Assembly (NCBI GenBank): GCA_023091665.1
Contig: JALJCQ010000012.1
Coordinates: forward strand, 3,038,001-3,102,000
Length of the DNA: 64,000 bases
Source of the DNA: Pythium myriotylum
Taxonomy: Eukaryota; Oomycota; Peronosporomycetes; Pythiales; Pythiaceae
Direction: 5' to 3'
Position numbers and translations under genes: made by a program. Positions 45,796 through 55,328 of the stretch are shown in pieces. Position 1 is the first letter of the stretch. Each line of letters begins with the position of its first letter. Below the pieces are notes generated by a model. It worked only from the letters and a program-made list of their open reading frames with translations. It was not told where the DNA came from and ran no database searches.

Positions 45796-46326
45796 ATGAC
45801 GTACACGACTCGAATCGCCACGCCTAACGACGCTGAGTGCCTGAGGGAAATCGCACTTCGCACGTTTGTGGACACGTACAAGCACCATTCAGCTGTGGAT
45901 CAGGCCGCGTATTTTGCCGTCGCGTACACTCTCGAGAAGATCCGCTCGGAGATTGAAGATCCAAATAAGTACACGATATTGCTATTCGCGGAAGACAATA
46001 CGACAGCGCCTTGTGGATACGCCATGCTCCACGACGGCAGCGTCCGGCCTGGTGACTCGGGGCCACGAGAGGACTATTTGGAGATCATGCGTTTCTACAT
46101 CGACAAAACGTACCACGGCCATGGCGCTGCCTACGTGCTCATGGACGAGGTCATGAAGATTATCAAAACGAAGAACCGCGTGGTCTCGTGGCTCGGCGTA
46201 TGGGAGAACAACCTGCGCGGCCAGCGATTCTACGCGAAGTTCGGCTTTGAGGAAACTGGCGCTCACATTTTCTCCGTCGGCTCGATCCGAGACCGCGACG
46301 TCGTGTTCACGCTGACTCCTTTATAA
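45796..46326 (+). CDS. GNAT acetyltransferase 7 of 8
   Basis: The product has 176 residues from the ATG giving MTYTTRIATPNDAE (frame opens at 45757). Motifs: LREIALRTFVDTYKHHS, PCGYAMLHDGSVRPGD, YLEIMRFYIDKTYHGHGAAY (Lys of HGKG replaced by His, and KR before the strand replaced by MR), WLGVWENNLRGQRFYAKF and GFEETGAHIF. The N-terminal part is shorter and the codon choice less GC-rich than in the neighbouring gene at 46540. Confidence 0.86.
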   Translation: MTYTTRIATPNDAECLREIALRTFVDTYKHHSAVDQAAYFAVAYTLEKIRSEIEDPNKYTILLFAEDNTTAPCGYAMLHDGSVRPGDSGPREDYLEIMRFYIDKTYHGHGAAYVLMDEVMKIIKTKNRVVSWLGVWENNLRGQRFYAKFGFEETGAHIFSVGSIRDRDVVFTLTPL

Positions 46327-46539
46327 AGATCCAACCGTCGCCATCTCGATTGCACAATCGCCATCATCCAATACGGCTGTTGCCTTTCTCACAAATGACA
46401 TGGGTACATAATGTTAAGAACACGTTTGTACCGAAATCTGCCATCCCATCAGTGGCTTGGATGCGGACGGAGCTCCTCGTGGACAATGGGGACGAGATCA
46501 CTTGTCTGATTTGTCAAACGCTCTCGCCACACGTCCCAC

Positions 46540-47091
46540 ATGAGCGCGTCGCCGTACTCGCTGCGGCTCGCGACGCCCGAAGACGCGCCGGCGCTGAGCG
46601 CCATCGCTTCGCGCACGTTCTGTGACACGTTTGCGCATCTCTACGCGCCCGAAGACCTCGCCAACTACCTCGCCGAGGCCTACGACGTCGACAAGATGCG
46701 CGCCGAGATCGAGGACCCGGACAGATACACGGTGCTCATGTTCCACGAGAGCGACCAGCAGACGCCCTGCGCGTACGGCATGCTCCACGACGGCAGCGTC
46801 CGCACGGGAGATGCCGGGCCGAGTGCAGACTACTTTGAGGTCAAGCGCGTGTACATTGACAAGCCCCACCACGGCAAAGGCGCCGCGTACGTGCTCATGG
46901 ACCATTTGATGCAAGTCGTCAAGCAGAAGAACCGCAAGATCACGTGGCTCGGCGTGTGGGAGAACAACTTTCGCGCGCAAAAGTTTTACCAGAAGTATGG
47001 TTTTGTGGAGACGGGCGAACACATCTTCAAGGTCGGCAACGCCGAGGACCGCGACCTGCTCTACACGCTGCAGAAGGCGAGTGCTGCATAG
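46540..47091 (+). CDS. GNAT acetyltransferase 8 of 8
   Basis: This 183-residue protein carries SLRLATPEDAPALSAIASRT, FCDTFAHLYAPEDLANYL, PCAYGMLHDGSVRTGD, YFEVKRVYIDKPHHGKGAAY, ITWLGVWENNFRAQKFYQKY and GFVETGEHIFKVG. It is closest to the genes at 42256 and 43198 but on the other strand. It is the right end of the array; the next gene is an unrelated housekeeping-type gene. Confidence 0.88.
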   Translation: MSASPYSLRLATPEDAPALSAIASRTFCDTFAHLYAPEDLANYLAEAYDVDKMRAEIEDPDRYTVLMFHESDQQTPCAYGMLHDGSVRTGDAGPSADYFEVKRVYIDKPHHGKGAAYVLMDHLMQVVKQKNRKITWLGVWENNFRAQKFYQKYGFVETGEHIFKVGNAEDRDLLYTLQKASAA

Positions 47092-47099
47092 ATGAAGGA

Positions 47100-47671
47100 G
47101 GCCAACGACGACGACATAGACGACGATTTTTTATAACACCAAACTGAACACCCCGTGGCTTGAGTTTGTTACTTTGTGGGAATGGAGAGCATGTTGGTGA
47201 CACCAATGAGACCACTACATTAGCAGACGTAGAACACCAAGCTTTCCCATGACCATCGATCTGTAGGATGCCCATGCAGCAAGCAAAGAGCCCATGAGGA
47301 GCTCTGGCAAATTCCAGAACTCGATCGTTTTGACCGTTCATGAGTTCATGGAAAACGGAAAGAAACCCTCATTGGGCAACTGGAAACCGGCAATCTTGAA
47401 GGGGCATCTCGGGCAGCTCGCGCGCGCTCGCCAATCGCCACTTTTCCAGCGCCTTCGCAATCCTCGCCTCCGCCGTGGGGCACTGCGTCGTCTTTCTCGC
47501 GCTGCTCGCCCGTTCCGCTTCTGCGTCTTGCCCGCTCGGCCCTCACACGCCTCGACCTCGCGATCTGCGTTGGCGAGTTGCAATTGCAGGGGGCCGTTTA
47601 GTTGGTTTCCCAACACCCCAACGCCCCAACTGACCTTGAAGAACACTCAGTTCTTTACCTCCAGTACGAAT
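47100..47671. other. Upstream region of the BAT2-domain gene
   Basis: The downstream frame is open back to 47294, but this part lacks conserved features and is probably leader. No separate gene is seen. Confidence 0.4.
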
Positions 47672-50600
47672 ATGACGATGACGAGACCCAAGCCAAAGTT
47701 CTCGAGCCGCAACCTCAGCGCCGTCTACAAGGCGCCGGCGCTGCGCGAGCCCAGCGGCAGCGTGCGCCTCGCGGGCGGCGGCCGCCTGCTCGTGCTGCGC
47801 GCGCCGGCGCGGCCCGACGCGGCCGTGGCGCCCACGCCCATCAACACGCCGAGCCTCCGCAAGGAGAACATGGGGCAGGACGTCCACGTGAGCCTCGTGC
47901 CGGCCGGCGGCTGGGCCCACGACCCGAGCAAGACCAGCCCTGCGAAGGACAGCGAGGTGCACGAGACCAAGCAGGCCTGGGCTGCCGCCGAGCCCGTCGT
48001 CGCTGTCAAGAAGACCGTGTTCGCTGCGAATAGCGGCCGATGGGGAGACGAGGCCATGGAAGAAGAGCTCGCGCAGGAAGAGCGGCAGCGCGAGGCTCAG
48101 AGAGAGAAAGAGTTTCCGGACCTCCGCGGACACGACCACGAGGCGACGAGGAGTACACATCCTGGTGATGGGTATTATCATGCGGCGCGCCCTGTCTACG
48201 ACGATCGCACGACGAGCGATATACGGGAGTACAGGTATCATGACGAGAGACGGCAGCATCCGGCTGGACATCATGAGCCGCCGTACCACGGCGTTCCGAC
48301 TCGTGGCTACGGCGGCAGCCACTTCAGCAACCAGGACGCTCGTTTCGACAGTCCGAGTCGGTACCCTCTCCACCATAACGCGCCACACCACGAGTACCAC
48401 CATTACCCTCCGCGAGGAGGAAGTGCATTTGATGGATACCCTCCTGATCGCGGCTATGGCCCGCGAGTACACCGAGACGACGATCCGCGAAGCCACCACT
48501 ACTACGGACCTGGTGATCATGGGCATCCGTCTCCACCCTCGCGAGCAGAAGGTCCTCCTTCAGTATGGAGGACTACTCCACATCAACCGCAGTCGGCGCC
48601 GCCAGCCAACGTGTGGAAGATGAGCGAAGCTGAGGTGAAGACTACAGGGCGTCAAGGACCAAGTGAGGTTGAGTCGCCTCCCAAACCACTGCCCAGCCGG
48701 CAGTCCGAGGAGAGACATCCTATTCAGCCACTCCCGACGATAGCGCCTTCTTCTAATGCCGTGCGCATCCTCAAACGAGACGGCCCACGGATGCTCTTCG
48801 ATCATAAGAGTGGCACGATGGTCGAAGTCGAAGAATCCACGTCGGCACGTCGTGCTCGATCGTCAACCCCACCTCAACGAGAAGCACGGGAAGCAAGTAA
48901 GCCATCTCGCCGTGATTCAGCCCCACGAGTTCAACCAAGTGAAATTGACTCCAAGCCTTTAGCTCCAGCAGATTCTACGGATAGCAATGCTGCGAACCCG
49001 GGGATCGGGCAGGCCCCAAACACACTTCCAGACTCTCCAGTCGACCCCATCAACGAAGTCGCCGAAAAGGCTGACACGGGAAAGCCGTCAGCGTCAGAGA
49101 TCGATCGAAAGGAAAGCTCTCAACCACGAGTGCGCGCCGTTGAATCGAAGCCTAAGCGGCTGCCCTTGGGTGGAAAAATGAAGAAAATTGTCGTCGCGTA
49201 CCGTCCTGTTGAGAACGAAGACGTGGAAAAGACGGATTCATGCGTGCCTTCGCGCGAGGATGGTAAGAACCATTCCACGCCGTTCAAGAAAAAGCCGCCT
49301 GCTGAACGTGCCCAGAGTCGTACAAAACTCAAGCCGAGGCCAGACTCTAGCAATGTCCGAGTTGAGCGAACAAGGATCGCGAAGGTAAATGAGCCGAGTG
49401 AAGACAAGCGAAGGCGTGGGAAGACAAAGGCACGTCAAGAGATCGATCTGAAGGAACAGCTGGAGCAGCCAGCACTGAAAACGTCAAGGAAAAAAGAAGG
49501 CACAAAATCTTCAAAGCCTGCTCGTTTGCCGAAGAGCGCGTCCAAGTCGACGCATCGGTCGACAAAACCCTCGAAGGGCAAAGATGATAACTCGGTTCAA
49601 GAGCCCCATGCCCATGAGCTTGATTTTGCTGAAGTTGAAGTCGGACAGGGAACTTCATCTGATTTGGCGGACGACGATGGGTTTACAATTGTCAAATCAA
49701 GACGCACAATATTCTTGGAAAAGAAGAAGCTCCGCGAGCAAATAGCTGCTGCTCTCAGCGGGTTTCACATGCGCGGAGATGTCAAACGTCCAAACAATCG
49801 TGTTACGTTGCCAGCGTCCATCGCACGCTTCGGGAAAAAAGGTCTGGTTGTGGAGCTGAAAAAGAGTGTGTCTTCCACAGGAGTTTCTGAAGCCAGCCAG
49901 CGCCCATCAGCATTCTCAAGCTCGACTCCAGTTGCCATACCTGTATTGCCAAAACCATTCATTGACGTCATTCGTCCACCAAAAAATGTTGATCGTGTGG
50001 AGGATGATTGCAACGACACTGCGACTGCGAGCTCAGCCGGTTCTGCAGAACCGCCGGAGAGGAAGCACCGTGGCACAGCTGAAGCTCGACCAATAGGGCA
50101 AGCGAAAGCATGCAAACAAGCGGTGCCTAAATCCAGTCTGAATATTGACAAGACCGAGCAGCGAAACGCAAGAAATAAAATGAACAATTCTGACCAGAAG
50201 GGCAATGACAATGGCGTCGCCGTCACCCATTTGGTTGAGTCCAAACCAGTTGAGAGCGCAACCAAGCACCAGCACACTCAGAAGCGGACGCATCGGGCAG
50301 ATATGAAGAAGGAGACGAAGAAGGTGTACGTACCGAAGCGTGCTCCTTCAGCAAGTGAGGGGGACTTGCATGCTGAACGGGAAATGACAAGTCCGCCACA
50401 AGAACACAAGGTTCAACCAGATCTGTCGCCGATCGAGCTCGGGCCTACGGCTTCGAGAAAGCATAACGAGAAGTCCCAACCGTCCCACAAGGTGCATTCA
50501 ACGAGAACCAAATCACACGATGTTGCATCAACCGATACAGCGGTAGTCGAGAAATCGATCGTTAAGCAACCCGGCCCTTCCGTGAGCGAGAAAGACTCGT

Positions 50601-50917
50601 CTCGGACTCCACACAAACAGCGGAAATCGAGCACCTACGTAACTAAACCTGATGACCGCCTTGAAAACACCCACAAGCCGCATCAACGTCGAAAGCCTAG
50701 CGTCTCGAACGCCGTGATTGACCACGAGCAGCAGGTGAAGCCCTCGTCGGAGCAGCCCAACGAGTCTTTTTCGTCAGCTCCGTCGAAGCGCCAACGTCGC
50801 ACGAGCACCAGCAAGGCGTACGCAGCGAAAAACCTCCACAACACAACGCCGCAGAAGATCTTCAAGAAGGTCTACGTCGTCAAGACCGCCACCGTGTCGT
50901 CGCCGTCGGCCGCATGA
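47672..50917 (+). CDS. BAT2/PRRC2 N-terminal-domain protein
   Basis: The product has 1081 residues from MTMTRPKPKF. Residues about 7-80 match the BAT2 N-terminal domain: KPKFSSRNLSAVYK, then SLRKENMGQDVHVSLVPAGG with a following Trp. In animals this domain heads the large PRRC2 proteins, which bind RNA, associate with translation initiation and go to stress granules. The rest is mostly disordered. There is a helical EEELAQEERQREAQREKEF, a His/Tyr/Arg/Gly-rich stretch (about 165-290), many Lys/Ser/Pro-rich segments, a short folded-looking DDGFTIVKSRRTIFLEKKKL (about residues 670-690) and a basic end. No intron is needed. An RNA-associated role is inferred from the domain. Confidence 0.75.
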   Translation: MTMTRPKPKFSSRNLSAVYKAPALREPSGSVRLAGGGRLLVLRAPARPDAAVAPTPINTPSLRKENMGQDVHVSLVPAGGWAHDPSKTSPAKDSEVHETKQAWAAAEPVVAVKKTVFAANSGRWGDEAMEEELAQEERQREAQREKEFPDLRGHDHEATRSTHPGDGYYHAARPVYDDRTTSDIREYRYHDERRQHPAGHHEPPYHGVPTRGYGGSHFSNQDARFDSPSRYPLHHNAPHHEYHHYPPRGGSAFDGYPPDRGYGPRVHRDDDPRSHHYYGPGDHGHPSPPSRAEGPPSVWRTTPHQPQSAPPANVWKMSEAEVKTTGRQGPSEVESPPKPLPSRQSEERHPIQPLPTIAPSSNAVRILKRDGPRMLFDHKSGTMVEVEESTSARRARSSTPPQREAREASKPSRRDSAPRVQPSEIDSKPLAPADSTDSNAANPGIGQAPNTLPDSPVDPINEVAEKADTGKPSASEIDRKESSQPRVRAVESKPKRLPLGGKMKKIVVAYRPVENEDVEKTDSCVPSREDGKNHSTPFKKKPPAERAQSRTKLKPRPDSSNVRVERTRIAKVNEPSEDKRRRGKTKARQEIDLKEQLEQPALKTSRKKEGTKSSKPARLPKSASKSTHRSTKPSKGKDDNSVQEPHAHELDFAEVEVGQGTSSDLADDDGFTIVKSRRTIFLEKKKLREQIAAALSGFHMRGDVKRPNNRVTLPASIARFGKKGLVVELKKSVSSTGVSEASQRPSAFSSSTPVAIPVLPKPFIDVIRPPKNVDRVEDDCNDTATASSAGSAEPPERKHRGTAEARPIGQAKACKQAVPKSSLNIDKTEQRNARNKMNNSDQKGNDNGVAVTHLVESKPVESATKHQHTQKRTHRADMKKETKKVYVPKRAPSASEGDLHAEREMTSPPQEHKVQPDLSPIELGPTASRKHNEKSQPSHKVHSTRTKSHDVASTDTAVVEKSIVKQPGPSVSEKDSSRTPHKQRKSSTYVTKPDDRLENTHKPHQRRKPSVSNAVIDHEQQVKPSSEQPNESFSSAPSKRQRRTSTSKAYAAKNLHNTTPQKIFKKVYVVKTATVSSPSAA

Positions 50918-50991
50918 TGAAGGATCCAAACTTCTCTTTTTTTTCACACGTCACAGTGTAGCCATTTCCCCCTAGCGTACTTAGTCGAGTG

Positions 50992-51007
50992 GCCCATTTC
51001 GTACTTT
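50992..51007 (+). promoter_or_regulatory. INR/FPR-like element before the Coa3-like gene
   Basis: GCCCATTTCGTACTTT matches the oomycete core promoter at 13 of 16 positions, about 100 nt before the ATG at 51108. Confidence 0.45.
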
Positions 51008-51107
51008 ATCCGAGTCATATAGTACTCTAGTCTTCGATGCTGTCGTCCAGCATCATGGGTCTCACATCCGACCGGCGGCTCCAGAGACACACGTCGAGAA
51101 GGCGACA

Positions 51108-51371
51108 ATGGCGCTGTCGATTCGCGCCAAGAACTTGATCATGGGCGGCACGCTCGGCGCCTTCGCGCTCAGCGTCTTCGGCTACACGGTCAAGCAGATG
51201 AGCAAGGTGCGGCTCGCTTTTGGGGAGGCTCGTGGGTCGAAGTGGAGGAGAATTGACCAAACTGACGTGGTTTTGGATCTTGCGCAGGACGATTTTGAAG
51301 ACCTCGACGACGTGGTCAAGGTCAACGTCCACCAGAGCGGCATGAAGGCGACGCCCGTCAAGAAGGACTAG
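51108..51371 (+). CDS. COA3: Coa3-like cytochrome c oxidase assembly factor
   Basis: The spliced product is about 60 residues: a short N-terminus, one membrane helix (GGTLGAFALSVFGYTV) and then KQMSKDDFEDLDD. A single helix followed by an acidic motif is typical of Coa3/CCDC56, a mitochondrial inner-membrane protein that aids maturation of Cox1. An 81-nt intron (51207-51287; GTGCGG to GCAG, with CTGAC near 51262) interrupts it. Its length is a multiple of three and it has no stop, so the unspliced frame also reads through as 87 residues. The spliced junction restores the family motif, which favours splicing. Confidence 0.72.
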   Translation: MALSIRAKNLIMGGTLGAFALSVFGYTVKQMSKVRLAFGEARGSKWRRIDQTDVVLDLAQDDFEDLDDVVKVNVHQSGMKATPVKKD

Positions 51372-51511
51372 AACAGCAGGGACAGAAACGAATGAGAATG
51401 AACACGGTTGTATTGAGTGGACAGAAGCAAGTGGTGGAGGGGGTCTCTATGGTCGATATGGTACAGTATCCATCAGCGTGATCTCCAGGTAACAAGAGAA
51501 AATCGTGCGCA

Positions 51512-51929
51512 TCACAATCGCATCGACATGCGCTTCTCGAGAGCCTGCAATCCCACGACCATCAGCCGCTGAGGTTTCTTCGCCCAATCCAAGCATGTCC
51601 AAAACTCGTACCTTGGCCATCAGGCGCTGCGACTTGTCGTTGGCGCGCGTCTTGAGCTTGCGCAGGTTCTCCTTGGTCTTGTCGGCGGTCTTCTGCTCGG
51701 CCTGCGCGGCTTCGAGGAAGCGCACGCCCGACTTGGTGGCCTTGTTCTTGCGGCGCCGGTTGTTCGACGACTTGCTCGTGGCGACCTTGGCCGACGCCGA
51801 CTTGGCGAGCTTGCCCGTCTTCAGCGCATTGCCGCCGGCGCTTTTCTTCCCCACGGACGCCGTCGCGGCGCGCGCCTCGAGGCAGTTCTGCAGGAAGAGC
51901 TTGGTCACGCGAGCCGCCATTTTCGCCAA
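51512..51929 (-). CDS. Small basic Lys/Ala-rich protein
   Basis: Exon 1 (51612-51929) encodes MAKMAARVTKLFLQNCLEAR, a Lys/Ser/Ala-rich middle (NNRRRKNKATKSGVRFLEAA) and a helix ending KSQRLMAK. A 67-nt intron (51545-51611, GTACGAG to GCAG) then gives a second exon, ALEKRMSMRL. Without splicing the frame continues to 51447 into unconvincing sequence. The strongly basic composition and short length suggest a ribosome- or nucleolus-associated protein, but I do not recognise the family. It is divergently arranged with the gene at 52301. Confidence 0.6.
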
Positions 51930-52300
51930 TCACTCGGACCAACCGGCCCGACTGGTTGAGGAGCTCAATTCAATTCTGAATTGAGATCAGCGACTTCCAC
52001 TGGAATAAGTTATCGGTTGGGACAACCAACATGGCTACATTTCCCGGTGCGTTCATGGTCTCAAGTTACTTTGCTTCGCAATGGCGCGGAGAGAAAGCAA
52101 AGGAAGATGCGGGGCTCCTGTATCAGTGGATATGGATGTTGGGTGGGCCGGAGTACTAATCCCGTAGTGAAACCGACAAAGTCACGCGGCTTCGAAACGG
52201 CACGAGCTTCATCCGTTTCTGCTTTCGTCCTTCCCCACCTGAGTTCAGTTCATCTTATTGTTGCTGCCCAGCGGAGGATATATCGTTATCCCGCGGCTCG

Positions 52301-52891
52301 ATGGCGGACGCGAAGAGCATCCAGGACCCGGTCGTGCGAGCGCTCGCCGAGCACATTGCGTCGTTCCAGTTCCAGCGTACGTTTGAAGAGTTCTTCCTCA
52401 AGCACGCGCTCGCGTTCAGCGATGAAGTTGAACACGAGCTCAACTATATGACCATCTACATCGAGTTCCAGGAGGTCTTCAACAAGCAAATGGAAGGTAC
52501 GCGGTAAGCTAAAAGCACCAAGTATTGGTGTAGGCATGGACCATGCTGACGATAACTGGACTCTATCTCGTTAGCGTTTCTGGAGAAGCAGGGTGTCACC
52601 GAAGAAGAGTTTGGCAGGATCGTCCAGAAGGCGACAAAAGTTGATAAGCGTGCCGACAACTTTCTCGAGATCGTGCTCGCATCCATGGACTACGACGCGT
52701 TCTACCTGCTCATGAAAGCCATGCGAGGCCGGGCGAGTGCCGAGAAGAAAAACAAGCGCGGAGACAACGACGACGACGACGGTGCCGACTCCAAGTCATC
52801 TGCAAAGCGCAGTCTCGACGACGACGAGCCGGCGGCCAAGAAGCGCAGCAATGAGGACGATGACGAGGCTGACGCCAAGGGCGCCAAGTAA
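52301..52891 (+). CDS. ARL2BP-like protein (BART domain)
   Basis: There are two exons, 52301-52496 and 52575-52891, with a 78-nt intron (GTACGC to GTTAG), giving 170 residues. Residues about 15-120 match the BART domain: FQRTFEEFFLKHALAF, EVEHELNYMTIYIEFQEVF, then across the junction FLEKQGVTEEEFGRIV. In animals ARL2BP (BART) binds the GTPase ARL2 and acts at centrosomes, cilia and mitochondria, so a role with the flagellar basal body is plausible. The last 50 residues are an acidic, Lys-rich low-complexity tail (NDDDDGADSK, SLDDDEPAAKKRS) that is not part of the domain. Confidence 0.85.
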
Positions 52892-53063
52892 AACACGGTC
52901 ATTATGGGTAATTCCCAATACAATTTGGTTTCCTATTCTCTATTTCATGGAACTATTTTGTCTTTATAGGTAATAAACAGTTCGTAGCTGACTATTTTCG
53001 GAGTAGGGGCCCACACGTCAGCACGCGATATGCGCAATTTGATCTCGTCACCGGATCCCCACA

Positions 53064-54065
53064 ATGGCGTTCGCGTTGCGCGGCTTCCGCTCGCTCTGGG
53101 GGACGCCGAGCGCCGCGCGACTGGGCCTCGCGGCCTCCACGGACCAGGTCGCGTACGCGGACAAGCTCTTCGCGCGCATCGCGGCCCAGGGCTTCGACGG
53201 CATCGAGGCGAGTCTCGGCGATCTCGCGCAGCTCGGCAGCTCCGTCGTGGTCAACGACCTGCTCGCCAAGCACGACCTGCAGCTCATCGTCGGCGTCTAC
53301 TCGAGCTGGGTCGACTACGAGGACCGCAATCTTCCGCAGCAGTTTGAGAGCGTCAAGACCCATTTGGATCGGTATAAACGCCAACTCACGACCGTGTGCG
53401 AGGCCTTCCCCGGTCGCGTCTGGGTCAACGCCCACACGGGCAGCGACCATTGGAACAAGCTCGACCAGATGGAGTTCATCGCGCACGCTATGGAGATTGA
53501 GAGTCGCTTGGAAGTGGACGACGTGTCGTACGAGACCCACCGGGGACGCATCTTTTACTCGCCATGGCCCACGCTCGAGCTCCTCGAAGCGTTTCCAGCA
53601 CTCAAGCTCACACTCGACATGAGCCACTGGGCCGTCGTGACCGAGAGGCTGCTGGACTCTGAGCACGATGACCGACGACTTTGGCAGCGTGTGCTGCCGC
53701 ACGTGTATCACGTCCACGGCCGCGTGGGCACGGCCCAGCAGTCGCAGGTCCCTCAGCTACCCGGCCACCCAGCCGTGGCGAGCGAGCTTGCGCGTTTCGA
53801 GACTTTGTGGTGTCGCGTATGGGGCAACCAGTACGCTCGGTTCCAACACGCAGAGTTGCTGAAGGAGACTGCTGGCCGAGCGTTCACGACGTTCACGCCC
53901 GAGTACGGACCAGTGCCGTATGCCCCTCGCGACGACGTGGCCTTCGAGGATGATGCGTATGATGTGGACGAGCTCTGCACTTCGCAGTTGGAGCGACAGC
54001 GTGAGCGCTTCAGCGAGTTTCTCTCGGAGAGGCTCCTCGAGCAGGCTGCCAAGGACTACGCCTAA
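53064..54065 (+). CDS. Xylose-isomerase-like TIM-barrel protein
   Basis: This 333-residue, intronless protein has the features of the sugar isomerase/AP-endonuclease-2 barrel. An opening GFDGIEASL strand carries the metal-site Glu. It is followed by LIVGVYSSW, WVNAHTGSD, a DVSYETHRGR strand (Glu-x-His), LKLTLDMSHW (Asp and His) and VYHVHGRVGTAQQSQVP (His-x-His). These acidic and His residues normally bind two metal ions. In this family they support isomerisation or epimerisation of sugars, and less often DNA repair. The substrate is unknown. The gene converges with the FHA gene, 50 bp away at the 3' ends. Confidence 0.82.
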   Translation: MAFALRGFRSLWGTPSAARLGLAASTDQVAYADKLFARIAAQGFDGIEASLGDLAQLGSSVVVNDLLAKHDLQLIVGVYSSWVDYEDRNLPQQFESVKTHLDRYKRQLTTVCEAFPGRVWVNAHTGSDHWNKLDQMEFIAHAMEIESRLEVDDVSYETHRGRIFYSPWPTLELLEAFPALKLTLDMSHWAVVTERLLDSEHDDRRLWQRVLPHVYHVHGRVGTAQQSQVPQLPGHPAVASELARFETLWCRVWGNQYARFQHAELLKETAGRAFTTFTPEYGPVPYAPRDDVAFEDDAYDVDELCTSQLERQRERFSEFLSERLLEQAAKDYA

Positions 54066-54115
54066 CACTCTAGTACGATAGGAAAGTTGTAAACGCAAAC
54101 ATAAGACGTCACTGT

Positions 54116-54977
54116 TCACTCGGTCCGCTGCTTCTTCCGTGCTGCGTCGTTGTCGTCCGGCTTGCCTGCCGGTGCAGCAGGTGCTGCTGGAGCCGCGGGT
54201 TTCATTCGGTACTGCACTGGATTTGTTCCTTCGATCGGCTCGAAGTTTTGTGTGTCTTCATCGATGTAGAGCCTGTCATATCAACAATCCACATGAAAGT
54301 AAGTCACTGTGTCCCACTTCCGCACGTGGGCAACTCGTACGTGATGAATTCCTTGAGGTTCTGGATACCGCCCAGCTCGTTCTCGCTCTTCGGAAACATC
54401 TCCATGATCTGCGTGACGAGATCCTGGATGGTCATCCCTGTCGTCGGCGTGATCTTGCCCTTCGCAGCGGCCTTTTCAAACGCCTTCTGCATCATTTTGA
54501 AGCCGCTCATCGTGCTACACGTCGATCGAATAGCTACGAGAAAGTAGAGCCTCGCCGGGCCGATCTTGATGGGCATTTTCGACGTGAGCTCGACCGTGCC
54601 GTCCTTGGGGATGAACTTGCCGGCCGCGAAGATGCCGTTTTTGCCGAGACACTGGAGCTCGAAGCAGCTCTTGTCCTGGTTCCACTTGATCAGCGCGTGC
54701 TGGCGCGAGAGCGCCTTCTGCTCGCCCAGCGAGAGCCGTGGGCCGGGCGTCGCTAGTAACAAGATCAACTCATCAGACAAGCGAGCGAGAGAGAGAGGCC
54801 CGTCGGCCACGTACTGGACACGGGGCCGCGCCCGAGCTCCACGGGCAAGTGCGTGACGAGCATCTCGAAGGGCGAGTCGTCGCCCACGCGGCCGTGGAGC
54901 TTGGCGTACGCGAGCGGCGGCCGCGACTCGACGAACTTGCGCTCGAGCATCTTCTTGCGCTCCTCACTCGTCGCCAT
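54116..54977 (-). CDS. FHA-domain protein, three exons
   Basis: The exons are 54815-54977, 54341-54752 and 54116-54272, giving 243 residues. The introns (54753-54814 and 54273-54340) have GTACGT/GTACGA donors and TAG/CAG acceptors. The FHA domain spans about residues 20-135: FEMLVTHLPVELGRGPVS, then across the intron LSRQHALIKWN, CFELQCLGKNGIFAAGKF and IKIGPARLYFLV. The Arg of ELGR and the SRQH motif are the phosphothreonine-binding residues. The LGKNG form resembles forkhead-associated regulators such as Fhl1 or FOXK more than kinases. The C-terminus is Pro/Ala-rich and ends KKQRTE, possibly a nuclear signal. A role in phospho-dependent transcription control is inferred. Confidence 0.82.
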
Positions 54978-55012
54978 GGTCACTATCGGAAGAGTGCGCC
55001 AGTGGGGGAAAT

Positions 55013-55085
55013 GCCCACCAATTTTTTTAATTGGTCACTCAAACGGGGGAAATTATTGGTGGCAATTTAGAAAAAAATTGTGGGC
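55013..55085. repeat. Imperfect inverted repeat
   Basis: GCCCACCAATTTTTTT (55013-55028) and AAAAAAATTGTGGGC (55071-55085) are complementary apart from one missing base. They lie just upstream of the FHA gene and could form a stem or be a short element remnant. Confidence 0.5.
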
Positions 55086-55328
55086 AACCTAGAAGCATTG
55101 ATGGCCAACTCGTCATGCGGAGAGGAAGTCAGAGCACAAGAGAGAGAGACTGCGCAGTCGGCGTTTTGGTGTTTTTGCCACACGAGGTGGATTGAATTTC
55201 GCCTTTATTCTTGATACGATTAGAAAGAACCGTCGCGGTCGCGTCGCCTCGCCAGACGCGCGGCGCGTCAGAACTCCCCCAAAACACTAGCAAGCAGCTC
55301 CTGTCGTCATGCCGACCGTGAAGCGTGT

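Noticed and set aside
38250..47091. GNAT array considered as bacterial contamination
   Set aside because: Oomycete-type core promoters precede at least two of the genes, the same assembly context continues on both sides, and intron-bearing eukaryotic genes follow directly.
47543..48526. Minus-strand frame opposite the BAT2-domain gene
   Set aside because: It has a Val/Arg-rich translation with no domain, while the plus strand has the conserved N-terminal motif.
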